64,000 bases of DNA from Pogostemon cablin (GCA_023678885.1 CM042987.1:25940927-26004926), one strand, 5' to 3'; positions 23,279 through 35,984 are shown, numbered from the stretch's first letter. Numbers and translations: made by a program. Notes: a model not told the origin generated them from the letters alone.

Positions 23279-26200
23279 AAAATAGTGAAATTGAACAATA
23301 TACCCACGGTTATCATCCAGTTTGGAACGGGCCCCACAGTTCCATGAATTTGAAAAAAAAAGCACACCCCATGCTAGTTATTAACTCTTTGCCTTTAAGA
23401 ACATTAGAGATACTTCAATTCTCACTTATTGTTCAGCGACTGAAGTCATATGAGTGTTACTAAATTATTATACATAATAGAAGTAATAGGGATGACTAAT
23501 AAAATTACCCAAAGAACCCACGCAAGAAAATCTACAATTCAAAATGCAAACCAATGATTAAGCAACACATCATCAGTTGAATGAAACTTTCAATCAATTG
23601 TTCAAGAAATTAAGTTCTTCCTGGAAACAAATGACAACATTGTTAACAATGTTGAAACAAAATAAAGTAAAAATATATATAGAACTCTTATTTCTGTCAA
23701 TCAAGACTATTAAGTAACAAACAATATTGATGCGGTTAAAATAAGTTAACCGAATGGTTACCATTCGCAGACTCCCAGTCTTGTCTTCATGTTGCTGAAA
23801 AGGAAAAAAAACTATGAGGTCTATATTTGAGCATCCGTCTATCCATGTTCGTCAATGTGAAGTTTGAGTAAAAGTTGAATTGAAAAATAAAATAAAATTG
23901 TACAGCTGTCTCTTCATATAAATTCGCAATATAATAAACACAATTATAGCTTCTAAAGGTATTACTTAAACTCTTATAACTTACTAAAACACAATTATAG
24001 CTTCTAAAGTTATTACTTAAACTCTTATAACTTACTGAAACACATTTATAACTTCTCTCCAGTTTTTAATCCATTTATCGTGGTAACTCTAAAAAGTGTC
24101 ATTTACAATTGAACATGTCTAAATATTGGTCTTTTTAAGTACATAACAATATACATCAGTAACTACTAATCAACCAAACTCCTTTGGATATGACAAATTT
24201 AGGTGGACAATTTAAATGATCTAAAGCCTAGCAGCAAACTTTGAACCAAAGGTTAAGACTTATATTTTCATTTAGAGCAGAGCATGCAACATATAAAATG
24301 TAAAAAGAAAATAAATAAAATACACCAAAATAACAATGAAATCCCAATTTAAAAACATAAAAAAATCCAACAGGTTTTGGTGAATTCCCGCGCGAGGCAT
24401 CAAATTCGTCACTACTAATCAATCTGTTTCATGTCCTTCCTACAAAGTTACCAACCCTTTCAATGGCAACCCAGCCAAGAACCCATAACTAAGAAACCTT
24501 CATTCACAACTTAAACTAATAATATTCGAGAAGGAACAATTAAGTGTTACCGAGAAAAGAGGAAGACTTTTATTTCATTCGCAATGAGGCAGGCATCATC
24601 TATATTTTTCATTGATGTACTGTCAATACAGGCTCAAGAACCCAAATCAAAACAAAAATATCATCAATAAACAAATAATTTCACTGACCAAAAATTCATA
24701 ATCAATAGCTTAACAACACATTTAAATTCAAGAAAATAGGGGCTTGCATTCCTGAATAAAAAACAATAACATTATCATTAAGCAAGTAAGGCCTCGGGTT
24801 ATGAATTTGAAATTAGTAGCCCAACAACACTTCCAAACAATAACAGTAGTCATGCAATTAAAAGTATGTAATCATCACCTCTGATAGATCCAATTAACTA
24901 TAAATACAGCAGATAGACAATCTCCCAATGAGAACTGCATCAAGTAAAGAAAGTCATGATTTCAATGAACTATATGGTTATCCAACAGAGCATGATGAAG
25001 AAAAAATAGAAAACTCACCAAGTTAATACCTTAAAGAATGAATCAACACTTGTTGTGACTTTATGATATAATCAGGTTTGTTGGAATTTGCAACACCAAT
25101 GTAATTAATAGAAAGACAAATTCATACACATTTCTTTTCACTTTCTCGCACACTATCTACAAAAAAAATACAAAATGAGAAGTTACCATGGGGTAACTCT
25201 TAAACTGAAACTTTATTGCACTTGTAACACAGATTGCGTTACTTGAATTCTATGAGATCCTGCCAAGGTGTATTAATAGATATGTTGGTTGTAGACCATT
25301 ATACCAACTGCAGCTAGAAAAGCCCATGACTCATACACTTTTAAAATAAGTAATAGTCCATTAACAAATAGTAAAATATGAAGTTGATTAATTTTGTATT
25401 CATGATACAACTGCCATGTAGAAAATTTAGTCTTCCTCAGCTCTTTCATAAAATGTGAAAGTTGTGCGCATGTGGAAACAATATATAAATTACAAAAAAA
25501 TTGAAATGGAACATAGAGTGCATCAAAACAGAATTCTAGAATTACTTAGTCCCAAATGTAAACCTTCAAAGTGAGAAAATAAAGCCATAAACCTTAAATA
25601 TAAATTCAGTAGCTCAAGTGCTCAACAACAATCTATAAATTATATTTTTTATTTTTTTAACTGCATTTTAGTAAATAAATTTTTTATAGACATATACATA
25701 TGCAGTCCTCAACTCTTTCATAAAATGTGAAAGCTGTGAGAGTGGAAACAATATATAAATTACGTCCAAAATTTAAATGAAACATAGATTGCATCAAATT
25801 AGAATTCTGGAATTTTTTTAAAACATAGATTCATAAATGGAAGTATGAAATGTTTAAATTTAATATTATAGTTATTCCATTAAGCTCGGTATCATTGCTT
25901 GCACCGGCAAAAACCACATTGTAAGAAAAAGCATGCTAGTTGATGGACATGAATACAATATTACCTTCATTAATGAGTAATGAATGGAAAGACCATTACA
26001 AAACTGAACCTCCATATCACGAAGATTGATAATGTATCCATAATCATTTCTAATGTAATACTAAGAAAGAAAGCACTTATGTTTATTTAAAGATTCTAGA
26101 ACATTGAATTCCAAATTCAATACACAGTAAGCCACATATTGTAATTCAATTCAATTGACACAACTCAATAAAACTTTACGCATATACATCCATATATCAC

Positions 26201-27195
26201 TGGCTAATCTACCAAGGCTCTAGTAATAGACTGGATTATCATAGAAAAAATTTATGCATTAGGTGTTCATTATAGTCTTTGCCAAATATGTGTTCTCAAA
26301 GCAAAGTTGCTTGTACATAATGAAATTTGCAAGGATAAACTAATTTCAAAGAAATCCCATTGAATCTTACTTACCAATGTTGTAAGATTCAGGATTGGAA
26401 CTCCTAAAAATGAAGCAAGCAAAAATAATCATCAACATTATGTATCAGGTAGGCTAAGATATCTAACTCCTCCAAAATATTAAAAAAATATAGTTCAATA
26501 TAATGAAGATATGTTGTGTAAAATACCTGACTATTGCAACTGGCCATTGGTTTGTGGCTAATTTGTCTAATAACTTTACCTAAATACAAAAATAAAAGAC
26601 ACATAATAAAATGACATTGAAATACAATCTCCCACCAAACATAATTGCGTTGCAGAAAAAGGAATGTTGCTTATTTCTAATAATTTAGACCAAACACGTG
26701 CGAGTTGTATATTTTAATTACTCAAGAAAAGTCACAAAATTTTCCCCTTACGAACGCATGTACACTGCAACGATAAGGAAAAGTACTTTAATTTGATTCT
26801 AAAGATAAATACATCAAATAAAATTGATTTTAAACATAAAACTGTTATTTCATAATATGGCATTGCAAATATATACAGAATGTCTGTTTAAATCCAAATA
26901 AACATGTTTTAATCACATAACTTCTTCTCTACACATCCTCTATTGTATAAGGAAATTATACATATAAATTCTAATACAATTGGGAAAGCAGAAAGAATAT
27001 AATTATTATGGTCATTTTGAAAAAGAAAAAGCACTAAAACGAAATAAAAAATACCTAATTTAGTTGGAAGCTTTCATATATTGCAAATTCATTTAGTAAA
27101 ATTACTCAACTCGAGAAATAAATCCAGTTTATATGCATTGCAACACCTTCTTCTATTGATTTGGGGGAAATATAAATACAAAAGTGGTATCAACT
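23279..27195. other. AT-rich Helitron interior
   Basis: No long ORF. Two copies of a block of about 110 bp (25437-25552 and 25707-25815) share CTCTTTCATAAAATGTGAAAG, GTGGAAACAATATATAAATT and AGAATTCT. Minus-strand exon-like snippets include SDEFDASRGNSPKPVG at about 24365-24415 and QHEDKTGSLRM before a GTAACC at about 23760-23790. They are too short to identify. Confidence 0.35.
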
Positions 27196-27430
27196 TCAGC
27201 TGCCAATTAGATGACTCCAGGAGTTGTACAAGCCACCAGCGATGGCGTCAATAATAGCAAAATCCGGTGTTGATACTGAAGAAATAAATATATTTTGAAA
27301 TGGATATTTATACATGTAAATAAATAAAGACGAATCATGATAGGTGTGGAGAAGGAAGAGAAGTACCTGTGCCAGAGCTTTCGCCATGAAATATGAAATT
27401 CCCATGAATAATGAAATTTGAAATATATCA
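27196..27430 (-). pseudogene. Exon-like fragments in Helitron, left of gypsy
   Basis: On the minus strand, GISYFMAKALAQ ends at 27367, followed by GTACTTC (donor-like). After about 90 bases TTCTTCAG (acceptor-like) is followed at 27275 by STPDFAIIDAIAGGLYNSW and HLIGS, ending in a stop at 27196-27198. A clean 3' terminal exon with acceptor and stop suggests a captured host gene end. The upstream part continues across the gypsy insertion at 32714. The protein is not recognised. Confidence 0.45.
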
Positions 27431-27752
27431 TGATATGTAGTGGTGTGCGGAGGTGGAGGAATTCACGCTTGGGTTGTCAGGACCGCTGCTGGTTTATAGT
27501 TGCCGGCATTGGCAGGGCCGAGGGGACGAGCCAAAGGGATGAGCTAGAGGGCCTGAATTAGTCCTATAACTTTGATGTTTTGCTTAATTATTATTATTAC
27601 TTAGTTGGGCCCGTGTCTTTGGGCTTAGAGTTGTTTGCTATTTAAACCTTGTGATGAACTGCATTGGATTATTATTGATCATATATTGAATTTGGAAGCC
27701 GCTTTGGCTATTTGGGCAAACGAATCTTTCGTTTGAATTATGAGTGTTAACA
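27431..27752 (+). repeat. 5' LTR of gypsy element
   Basis: 322 bp. Differs from the 3' LTR by substitutions and a small indel near 27490-27540; by eye roughly 85-90 percent identical. A TATTTAAACC promoter-like box is present. Confidence 0.9.
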
Positions 27753-27784
27753 ATTGATCCAACCTGCCGGATCTCTCACCCGCA

Positions 27785-28920
27785 ATGACGATTACGCAAA
27801 GTGAACTAAAGATTGAGGAATTGGAGAATGGGCAAGAGGAGATCGTCGAGACATTGGGAAGGATGTCGGATGAATAGTAGAGGATGAAGACCGAACAGGC
27901 AGAGATTGCATGGCAATTGAAGGAGATTACTACCACCATGTCGGGCCTCGCCGCGTCGAGGTTTGTGCTGTTGGACTCAACCTTACATTCGACAGTCGGT
28001 GCAGTCAGCGGGGGTCCACCTCAAGGGTAGTCCCGCCCGTGAAAGAAATGGCGAGGGCAGCCGTCTAAGAGTCAGGGATCACTTTCGGGCAGTGGAGGTG
28101 AAGTCGCCGATCCCACCGACTCTTTTACCATTTGAGGGCACTGATCCGATCGGTTGACTTGCTAGGGCCAATCAGCAATTTAAATTGCATCAGACACTAG
28201 AAGAATTGAAATTATCCTCCTCCATGGTGGCCATTGAGGACGCGGCCCTGTATTAGTTTTTGTGGATTCAAACCAGGAAACCTAATATATCCTGGAATGA
28301 ATTTGCGGAGGCTATTATAAGTCATTTTGACTCTCGATTTAGAGGGAGTTTGTTTGAACGTCTCTCTTCAGTCAGACAAACTGAGTCAGTGGAAGAGTAC
28401 GTGTCCATGTTTGTGTAGCTGGCAAGCCAAGTACTGGGGCTCAGTGATGAGCACTACCTTGGTTACTTTATGACCGGACTCAATGAGGAAATTCACAATT
28501 GGTTGCGACTTCTGCAACCCTCCGATCTTGAAAAGGCGATGGTTTTGGCACGCGACATGGAGTTCAGCCTCAGAGCATCAGGGGACAGCCAGGCCCCAAA
28601 GCTTGGAGGAGTTTCGACTGGCCGACCATCACCTTACAGCGTTTCTCCAATGTGCCAATGTCGTCGAGGTTTGGCTCGACACCGCGAACCTATAACTCAC
28701 CAACAGGGTCATCGGCAATGAGACCACCATTTCGAGTTCAGCGAGGCAGATCAGCCACGGTTGGGCAATCGGTGTGTCCTCCTCGATTTAGCCGTATGAC
28801 TCCTCAGGAGATGTCAGAGCTACGAGCCAAGGGATTGTGTTTTCACTGCACGAAGACTTGGTCGCAAGGGCATCAATGTCCAATGCGTCAGCTTAATGTG
28901 ATGTTGGCTGAGGAAGAATA
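27785..28920 (+). pseudogene. Gypsy gag
   Basis: The start ATG at 27785 gives MTITQSELKIEELENGQEE, and a stop follows at about 27876. Homologous gag sequence continues in several frames: FEGTDPIG (27963-28157 frame), WNEFAEAIISHFDSRFRGSL, SVRQTESVEEYVSMFV, then MTGLNEEIHNWLRLLQP (28470-28721). A zinc knuckle CFHCTKTWSQGHQC lies in 28652-28921. The order matches Retrotrans_gag plus CCHC of chromoviruses. At least four frame breaks or stops make it non-functional. Confidence 0.85.
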
Positions 28921-28989
28921 AGCACTTGATCTGAGTTATTTCGAATTCTTCGAGGGTCCTGATGCTAGTAAGAAATGGGAGACAGCCGC

Positions 28990-29490
28990 AATTCCAGAGG
29001 AAAAAGAGGTGGACGAGGGGTCTCTGCCGATCTATTCCATGGCAGGATTGACGGGGCCGCGCACCATGTGTTTCAGAGGGAAGCTGCATGGGAAAAATAC
29101 AACTATCCTTGTGGAGAGTGGGGCTAGTCACAATTTCATTTCCAGCTCTTTGATTGCTAAATTGAATTTATTGCCTGACTGGTCTAGAAGTTTTGGAGTA
29201 CAATTGGGTGATGGACGGCGATAGGAGTCTGAGGGGTATTGCGACAGGAGTCTGAGGGGTATTGTCGTGATTTGGCAATTTCTGTGGGTAGTATGTCTGT
29301 AGAAGCAGATTTCCACGTGTTTGCACTTGGAGGAGTGGATGTTATCCTAGGTGTGGCGTGGCTTTCTACCCTAGGAGATGTTAACATAAATTGGGCCAGC
29401 ATGACTATGTCTTTTCATCATAAGGGAAAGCTGGTGGGTTTGAAGGGTGATCCAGCACTGTGCCGAAGCCAATCGGAATCAGAAAACTGA
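28990..29490 (+). pseudogene. Gypsy aspartic protease
   Basis: 29009-29224 carries the retropepsin fold start (GKNTTILVESGASHNFISSS). The catalytic triplet reads ESG, where D-S/T-G is required, so the active-site Asp is lost. The frame shifts at about 29230, where an AGGAGTCTGAGGGGTATTG phrase is duplicated (29223-29241 and 29247-29265). It continues in 29239-29490 with VDVILGVAWLSTLGDVNINW. Confidence 0.85.
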
Positions 29491-29745
29491 TACAAATCCA
29501 GGATGCCGAACTCTGGGTTATGGTGATGGAGGGGGCCCACCGATATTGGGGGAGCCGGCACCTGATGAAGGTGAGAATGGTGAATTGGCGACCATTTTGC
29601 GGCAATTCAGCGCGGTCTTCAATGAGCCCGAGGGGCTGCCGCCGACGAGAGAAACAGAGTGCTGGATCGAGTTACTTCAGGATCTGGGCCGGTGTTTGTG
29701 CGGCCTTACCGATACAGTCATATATAGAAAGATGAGATTGAACGG

Positions 29746-30578
29746 TTGGTGGCCGACATGTTGGTGAAAGTAATTAGACCGAGCTCCAGTCCCTTCTCCA
29801 GCCTGGTGTTACTCGTCAAGAAGGAGGATGGTAGTTGGAGGTTCTGCATTGACTATCGTGAGTTGAATAAGGCAACGATGTTGAATAAATATCCAATTTC
29901 AGTAATCCAAGAGTTGTTGGATGAGTTGGCAGGGGCAGTGCTGTTCTCAAAGATCGATTTGCGCTCTTGCTATCATCAAATTCGGGTAGCTGAGGGGGAT
30001 GTTCACAAGACAGCCTTCCGAACTCATAGCGGGCACTATGAGTTCCTGGTTATGCCGTTCGGCCTAACTAATGCACCGGTGACATTTCAATCTGCTATGA
30101 ATGACTTGTTTCGGCCTTATTTGAGAAAATTTGTATTGGTTTTCTTTGATGATATTCTAATCTACAGTCGTTCTTGGCAGCAGCATGCAGAGCACTTGAG
30201 GGAAGTCCTTCAAATCTTGCAGGACAACCAGTATAAGGACAATCAGAAGAAGTGTTCATTTGGTTGTCTGAGGGTGGAGTATCTGGGTCACATTATCTCG
30301 GTGGTTGGCGTGGAGATGGATCCTGTGAAAATTCAGGCGGTGATGGATTGGCCCATCCCCGCAGCGTTCGGGAAGTTAGGGGGTTCCTTGGGCTGACCGG
30401 TTATTATTGTTGGTTTGTAAGGAATTATGGTTTGTTAGCAAGACCGCTAACGACCCTGTTTAAGAAGGCGGCACCCAAGGAGTTCGAGTGGCCGGAAGCC
30501 ACGGAGGAGGCTTTCCGGGCATTGAAGGGAGCAATGATGATGGCTCCGGTCCTCGTAATGCCTGATTTTAAAAAATAG
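29746..30578 (+). pseudogene. Gypsy reverse transcriptase
   Basis: Frame 29746-30396 contains LVKKEDGSWRFCIDYRELNK, KIDLRSCYHQIRV, FLVMPFGLTNAPVTFQSAMN and the catalytic box LVFFDDILIYSR with both Asp residues. A shift near 30370 moves to the frame 30252-30578, which continues with VRGFLGLTGYYCWFVRNYG. The stop at 30576-30578 precedes the RNase H. This is the best-preserved domain of the element and the basis of the clade assignment. Confidence 0.92.
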
Positions 30579-30947
30579 TTTGTTATTGAGTATGATGCAT
30601 CCGGGTCGGGACTGGGAGCTGTGTTAATGCAAGAAGAGAGGCCAATTGCCTATTTTAGTAAATCGTTGGCAGATATATCAATTACTAAATCAGCATACGA
30701 AAGAGAGATGATGGGGTTAGTTTTGTCGGTCCAACACTGGCGCTCGTATCTTGTGGGACGCCAGTTTACCGTCCAAACGGACCACCACAGTCTGAAATAC
30801 TTGTTATCTCAGAAAATTGCGACACCTTCGCAACAAGTCTGGGTGGCTAAACTATTGGGTTATGATTTTGAAATTAAGTACAAACCAGGCGTGGCTAATT
30901 CAGCCGCCGATGCGCTCTCGCACCATGAGGAAGGGCGAGTTTGTTAG
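30579..30947 (+). pseudogene. Gypsy RNase H
   Basis: After a stop the same frame resumes with FVIEYDASGSGLGAVLMQ and, in 30621-30947, RPIAYFSKSL, YEREMMGLVLSVQHWRSYL, TVQTDHHSLKYLL and ADALSH. The catalytic Asp (YDAS), Glu (ERE) and Asp (TDH) positions are all recognisable. Confidence 0.9.
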
Positions 30948-31129
30948 CACTCAGTGGTCCTGATTGGGGTGAGATGGCGAATATATTATCCGAACAATCG
31001 ATAGATGAATTTATCTAGTATGCGATGAAGGATCTGCAGGGGGACCTGTCGAGTCGGGTGGGGTTTACGGTGTTTGGAGGGAAGTTGTTTTATAAGGGGA
31101 GGATAGTGCTAGCGGCCAGTTCGGAGTAG

Positions 31130-32293
31130 ATACCGAAGCTGCTGCGGGAGTTCCATGACACTTCTACCAAGGGTCATGCCGGGGCCCTGTGAATGTACCG
31201 TCGCCTTGCCGCCAGTGTTTATTGGCGCGGCATGTTCTGCGCTGTGAGGGAGTATGTCGCAAGCTGCCTAATTTGCCAAAAAGCTAAGTATGAGGCAATG
31301 TCTCCGGCAGGGGTGTTGAAACCTCTGCCCATTCTGGAGTTGATTTGGGAAGATCTGTCCATGGACTTCATCACCGCGTTGTCAAAATCTCAGGGGTACT
31401 CGATGGTTATGATAATGGTTGATCGACAGTTAAAATATGGGCATTTCATAGCTATGAAGGGGAAGATGATGGCTTGGAGTGTGGCCGAGGCCTTTATGAA
31501 GGAAATCATGCGGCTGCACGGTATTACGGGGACCATCGTGAGCGATCGCGACCCCCTGTTTGTTAGCTCCTTCTGGAAAGAGTTGTTTAAGATGTCTGGT
31601 ACTCAGCTCAAATTCAGCTCCTCATATCATCTAGAAACTGATGGTCAGACGGAGGTTTTAAACCGGGTGTTGGAGACGTATTTGTGTTGCTTCGTGATTG
31701 AGCAACCTCGCAAGTAGGTTGGTTGGTTACCCTGGGTGGAATATTGGTATAACATAGCCTTTTAGACGGCAGTGCATGTTACCCCATTCGAGGTTATGTA
31801 TGGTCGGCCGCCCCCGTCCTTACGGCGTTATTTTCCTAGCGAGTGTAAGGTAGCGGCGGTGGCGGAGGTGCTTGAGAGTAGAACAGTGATAATGGCAAGG
31901 CTGCAATCGAATTTGGAGGTTGCAAGGGATCGAATGGTTCAATTTGCCAACCGACATCATCGGGATGTAAATTTCGATATTGGAGATCGGGGGTTCTTAA
32001 AGGTGATGGCTCATCGGCAACTATCCTTGGCGAGAACCGGACATCACAAATTGACTTTCAAGTCCTATGGGCCGTTCGTGGTTGAGGCGAGAGTAGGGCC
32101 AGCTGTCTATCGTCTTGAGCTTCCATCTGGGAGTCGCATATATCCAGTTTTTCATGTGTCCCAGCTTAAGCGAGCGGTGGGCGACCGCCCAGTAGAGACG
32201 GAATTGCCAGTGACGCCGGTATTTAAGCCAAAGAAGGTGTTGGCAAGGCGTAGAGCGACGGATGGAGGAGTGGAGATTGATCAGCTGTTGTGA
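31130..32293 (+). pseudogene. Gypsy integrase
   Basis: 31193-31717 has the zinc-binding finger (CLICQKAKYE), then the catalytic core with LSMDFITALSKSQGYS, VSDRDPLFVSSFW and TDGQTEVLNR, giving D, D and E. A stop at 31715-31717 and another near 31765 break the frame before 31772-32293, which has TPFEVMYGRPPPSL and the C-terminal GPFVVEARVGPAVYRLELP and HPVFHVSQLK-type sequence (here YPVFHVSQLKRAV). Confidence 0.9.
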
Positions 32294-32405
32294 AATGGGC
32301 GACGCTACCTGTGGAAGAGGCCAAGTGGGTGAATTTGCAGGATTTCCAGCTTCAGTTTCCTTGGTTCAACCTTGAGGACAAGGTTGATTCTAAGGAGGAG
32401 GGAAT
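32290..32405 (+). pseudogene. Gypsy chromodomain
   Basis: Directly after the integrase, KWATLPVEEAKWVNLQDFQ and FPWFNLEDKV form the chromodomain-like tail of chromoviruses, which steers integration to marked chromatin. A one-base deletion at about 32290 puts it out of frame with the integrase, so a stop (TGA 32291-32293) closes the upstream frame. Confidence 0.75.
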
Positions 32406-32713
32406 TGATATGGAGCGGTGTGCGGAGGTGGAGGAATTCGTGCCTGGGCCGCCAGGTCCGCTGCTAGTTTATCGGCGCCTGCGTCTGTAGGGCCGGACGA
32501 ATGAGCCAGAGGGCCTAAATTAGTCCTATAACTTTGTTGTTTTGCTTAATTATTATTATTACTTAGTTGGGCCCGTGTCTTTGGTCTTAGGGTTGTTTGC
32601 TATTTAAACCTTGTGATGAACTGCATTGGATTATTATTGATTATATATTGAATTTGGGAGCCGTTTTGGCTATTTGGCAAACGAATCTTTCTTTTGGATT
32701 CTGAGTGTTAACA
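32406..32713 (+). repeat. 3' LTR of gypsy element
   Basis: 308 bp, preceded by the PPT and followed by TATCA. The open frame ending at 32490 runs into it by chance. Confidence 0.9.
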
Positions 32714-33180
32714 TATCACTTGCTTGCAGAAATTTAATATGAAGCACCCAAGTGAAATAGATTCTCTTTTGTTTATGATAGAGAAACAGAGAAATTGAAT
32801 GTACACTGATTTGTAAAAATGGGAGAAAGGCGATGTCTACAGCGGGGAGGCTAAGAAGATCATGGCGGAGGTATCGAGGGCGGTGAAGCAATGGATGCGG
32901 TGGCAGTGGAAGAAGTGAATTAGGGGTTGTCACAAATGAAAAGATGTGGGAACTGTAATAATGAGTATAAGACAATAAAGATTGATAACAGGAAAACACT
33001 TGTAAAAGAATTAAGAACAATGGATTAATTTTCGTAATTTAAGATTATATTAAAAGGTGGCCAAACAAACTAAAATTAATTAAGAAAGAATTAGAGCAAA
33101 ATAAATGGGATATGATAGACAAAGAGCTTTCAATACCTACACTTGGAAAAGCTGATGGTGCATCCTTAACCTGTCAAATA
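32714..33180 (-). pseudogene. Exon-like fragments in Helitron, right of gypsy
   Basis: On the minus strand the frame 32714-33020 contains a Pro/Ser-rich stretch and runs to FTWVLHIKFLQAS at the gypsy insertion. It is in frame with DIFQISLFMGISYF on the far side (27430 and below) if the gypsy and one target copy are removed. A separate piece, after TTTGACAG at about 33170, reads VKDAPSAFPS. Whether the Pro/Ser-rich stretch is coding or leader is unclear. The family is not recognised. Confidence 0.35.
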
Positions 33181-33414
33181 TCATTTATGACACCTTCTGT
33201 CTCATGTGGAAAACAATCAATATAGGTAATAGAAACAAATTAAACATGTGTGTGAGTTTCAAGTTTCCTCTCTACTAAAAAGATTTACATTTCATAAAAT
33301 AAAGGAGCAATGAACATGAGAAAAAGGAATTTGAAATATATTATATCTTCTACCATTTAAGCTTCTCTGAATCCCACAACATCTAAAGATTTAAACTATT
33401 TAAAAACCTAGCAA

Positions 33415-34190
33415 ATAGAGAACTCAAGTAATGACAAGTTTACTTCAGGATTGGAAGATAAAAACACACTATGATTTCCCAAAAATACATATAACTAAAA
33501 TACTGGTAATTCTCTAAAACTTGTAAAAACTCCAACCTGCAGTATTGAAGCCTGTAACTGTAGTGCTCCCAGCTTTCTTTAGAGGCACAATAGTTCTTGA
33601 ATATGAAGGAGACGGATAAGGGTTATGAGTACTTATTTTTATTGCTTTTCAAGAAATTGAAAACAAATGTTGTAGGGTCATACGTAATACAATTTTCTTG
33701 AGCACACCCATGTGTTCTTGAAGTTTCATTTAGGTCATTGCCACCATACATCGACTGGTTGTAAAATTTTTCAAATGCTTCTGAAAACTGAAAAAGTGTA
33801 AGGAATCAAAAGATTAAAAGTTCAGTTAAAAGACTTATCTTAAACATGTTTCTCAAATAAAACTATTATTTGGCATCCTTATAAAATGCAAGTAAGATTT
33901 TTAGCTACCTATGGTAAATGAGTATATGTTATAGGTAGTGAACAATCAAGATTGTAGTTTATATGGGACATAAATGCAACAACTGCTATCAAACTATAAA
34001 GAAGCAGAGTAAGTTAATCAGATACCTGTGAACCATATTTTGCATCAGAAGATTGCTTCCTCTAATCAAGAATCCTCAGAAAACCCCTGCAGATTACAAA
34101 ATAATTAGTGAACTAAATTGCTAAAAGTGTTAAAAGCATACTTTTGATGCTGGTTTTTTATTATTATTATATACATGTAAATTAACACAT
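33415..34190 (-). repeat. Helitron internal duplication, copy 1
   Basis: 33415-33470 matches 35985-36045 (GAGAACTCAAGTAA, CTTCAGGATTGGAAGAT). 34015-34190 matches 36040-36220 (GCAGATTACAAAA, CATACTTTTGATGCT). In copy 1 the two parts are separated by about 545 bp that include the exon 33537-33787; copy 2 lacks that interval. 34026-34087 looks like an exon (acceptor CTGCAG, donor CACAG-GTATC), and so does its counterpart 36057-36103. Confidence 0.55.
33537..33787 (-). pseudogene. Captured exon candidate in Helitron
   Basis: On the minus strand an acceptor-like CTTTTTCAG precedes 33787, and ACTGCAG-GTTGGAG gives a donor at 33537. The 251-bp interval reads FSEAFEKFYNQSMYGGNDLN, then DPTTFVFNFLKSNKNKYS to a stop. 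The next frame continues as NPYPSPSYSRTIVPLKKAG and STTVTGFNTA to the donor. A single frameshift in an otherwise gene-like exon with proper borders is what a captured, non-selected host exon should look like. I cannot name the donor gene. Confidence 0.5.
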
Positions 34191-35984
34191 ATTAAAAAGA
34201 TTTAGTTTGTATTGTGAATAAGTTAACTGTCACAGTGTTACAAAATCAACACATATCAGACTGTATAACAAATAGAAACGTTAAAATATGCATAATATAT
34301 GGGCATAATGCAGCATAAAAAGGTTAGGTTAAACCTTTCTGAATCAAAACACTCCAACGATTGTCTCTTTGAATGCATGATCAATAGGCATGATACACTT
34401 GCCATTTCCATGAGGTTAGGAGCAAAACCAATAAGTTAAAGTTCAGAAGTTACCTCCTACTCTAAGGGGATATTATCAAAATTGATCAAAATCAGTTTCA
34501 GACACCGAACAAACACCAAAAGGTCAAATATGTGTGATCGTCCTATATATGTGATGACAAATCATAAACATTATTGATTTAAGAAAAAAATTACATTGTA
34601 AAACCGAAGCCGTGGTGATGATATCTAATGTCATGAAACAAAACAAATTGATTTTGAAACCAAATTATACACAGACAGCTCATAGCCCATAAATAATAAA
34701 ATAAAAAGCATAGCATTGCATTCAAATCAAAGATCATATGGGCTCACAGTTCCAAATCAAAATAAAAATACTACCAATAAGAAAATTCAAATTTTTAGCT
34801 CAAGAACACTTCCAAATCTAACCAAATACGGGTTTATATTCCAAAATGAGAATCAATAATATTATCATATAGTTAAGGTCTCAATTAAGCACTGTCATTG
34901 CCATTACTTTTGACTGGTTTTTTCACCATCTTTAAGTACTTGAACCTTCAAACTTCCACTTGTTCATTATATCTTCTTTTATTATGATATTTTGCAAAGT
35001 CTATTATGATAATTAAAACCTTGAAGCCAAAAATAAATAAATAAATAACAGAAGAAGTTAGAAAACATACATAACTTAGGTAATTTCAATCTCATACAAA
35101 AAAAATATATCAAGAATAAAATAAAATTTAATAAAATAAAAATACAATAGAACTTAATGAAAGAAAATATGACTACAATTTCAATTAGATCAAATATAAA
35201 TGAATTTTTGCGATTCATGTTTTAACCCACACACATAATCGAGTATGCTATAGTAAAGATTAATAAAATTGTATCAAGAAAATTGTCAAAGTTAGAATTC
35301 CTTAAAGCTGATAATTCATAACCATAAAAGAGGACTTTACCTCTGAATATATATCCATTAATAAGATTTTAGAAAAACTGAGGAGAATACGTACCAATGG
35401 GAGTGATCGTTGTGATGGTAATGTAATGAAAGTTATAATTCTCAATATTAAAATCAAAATCCATTCATACTCAAAGCAAGATCCAATAGCTTAATAAATT
35501 GTCAAAGTTAATTAATAGTGGGTAAGAGTTATGCCACCAAAACAAATAAAACAAAAAAGATAAGAAATATATCATTATGAACCTATACCAATCTCTTGAT
35601 GAGTTAATCAAAGAGAAACTTCTAAACAAATTATGGCAAATGAGGCATGTAATTATTGTTGGTTGAAGGACCTACCATAAACAAACATATTACATGCAAC
35701 AATCCCAAATTAATGAATAACAAATTTTAGTTAGATTGTTAAGATTAAATATTTAGAAGGTTATTAATCACCAAGAACTATATATAAAAGCCCTACGCGC
35801 GCACACACACACACAAATTCAAATATATATCATAAGAAAATACATATACGAATTTGTGTAGGCAGGAATATAGTAAGACTCACTTTTTAAGTGCCAATGG
35901 AGATGAGACAACATTTTACAGTCAATAATACTATTCCATTCAATTAAATCTGCATAAGAAAAAAGAAAATTCATAATGGACATA
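34191..35984. other. AT-rich Helitron interior
   Basis: No supported ORF. A short (CA)n lies at about 35800-35815. Sequence at 34735-34890 is loosely similar in layout to 24640-24795 (AAATCAAAAYAAAAATA, then ATTCYARAATGAGAATCAATAA-like), suggesting an older duplication. Confidence 0.3.

Larger units (their letters stand above)
27431..32713 (+). mobile_element. Ty3/gypsy chromovirus, Reina-like
   Basis: LTRs 27431-27752 (322 bp) and 32406-32713 (308 bp) start TGATATG, end GTTAACA and are flanked by TATCA (27426-27430 and 32714-32718). The PPT is a purine run (AAGGAGGAGGGAAT) ending at 32405. The domain order gag, protease, RT, RNase H, integrase, chromodomain is that of a plant chromovirus. 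The small size (5.28 kb), short LTRs and FFDD catalytic box point to the Reina clade. Many stops and frameshifts are present. It lies inside the Helitron, so it is younger. Confidence 0.93.

Noticed and set aside
24228..24422. 64-codon frame as a gene
   Set aside because: Only the first 17 or so codons look gene-like; the rest is AT-rich, intron-like sequence.
32290..32490. Separate 66-codon gene after the gypsy integrase
   Set aside because: It is the out-of-frame chromodomain running on into the 3' LTR, not an independent gene.
34982..35218. 78-codon hydrophobic minus-strand frame
   Set aside because: Low-complexity Phe/Ile/Leu peptide from AT-rich DNA, with no splice or homology support.
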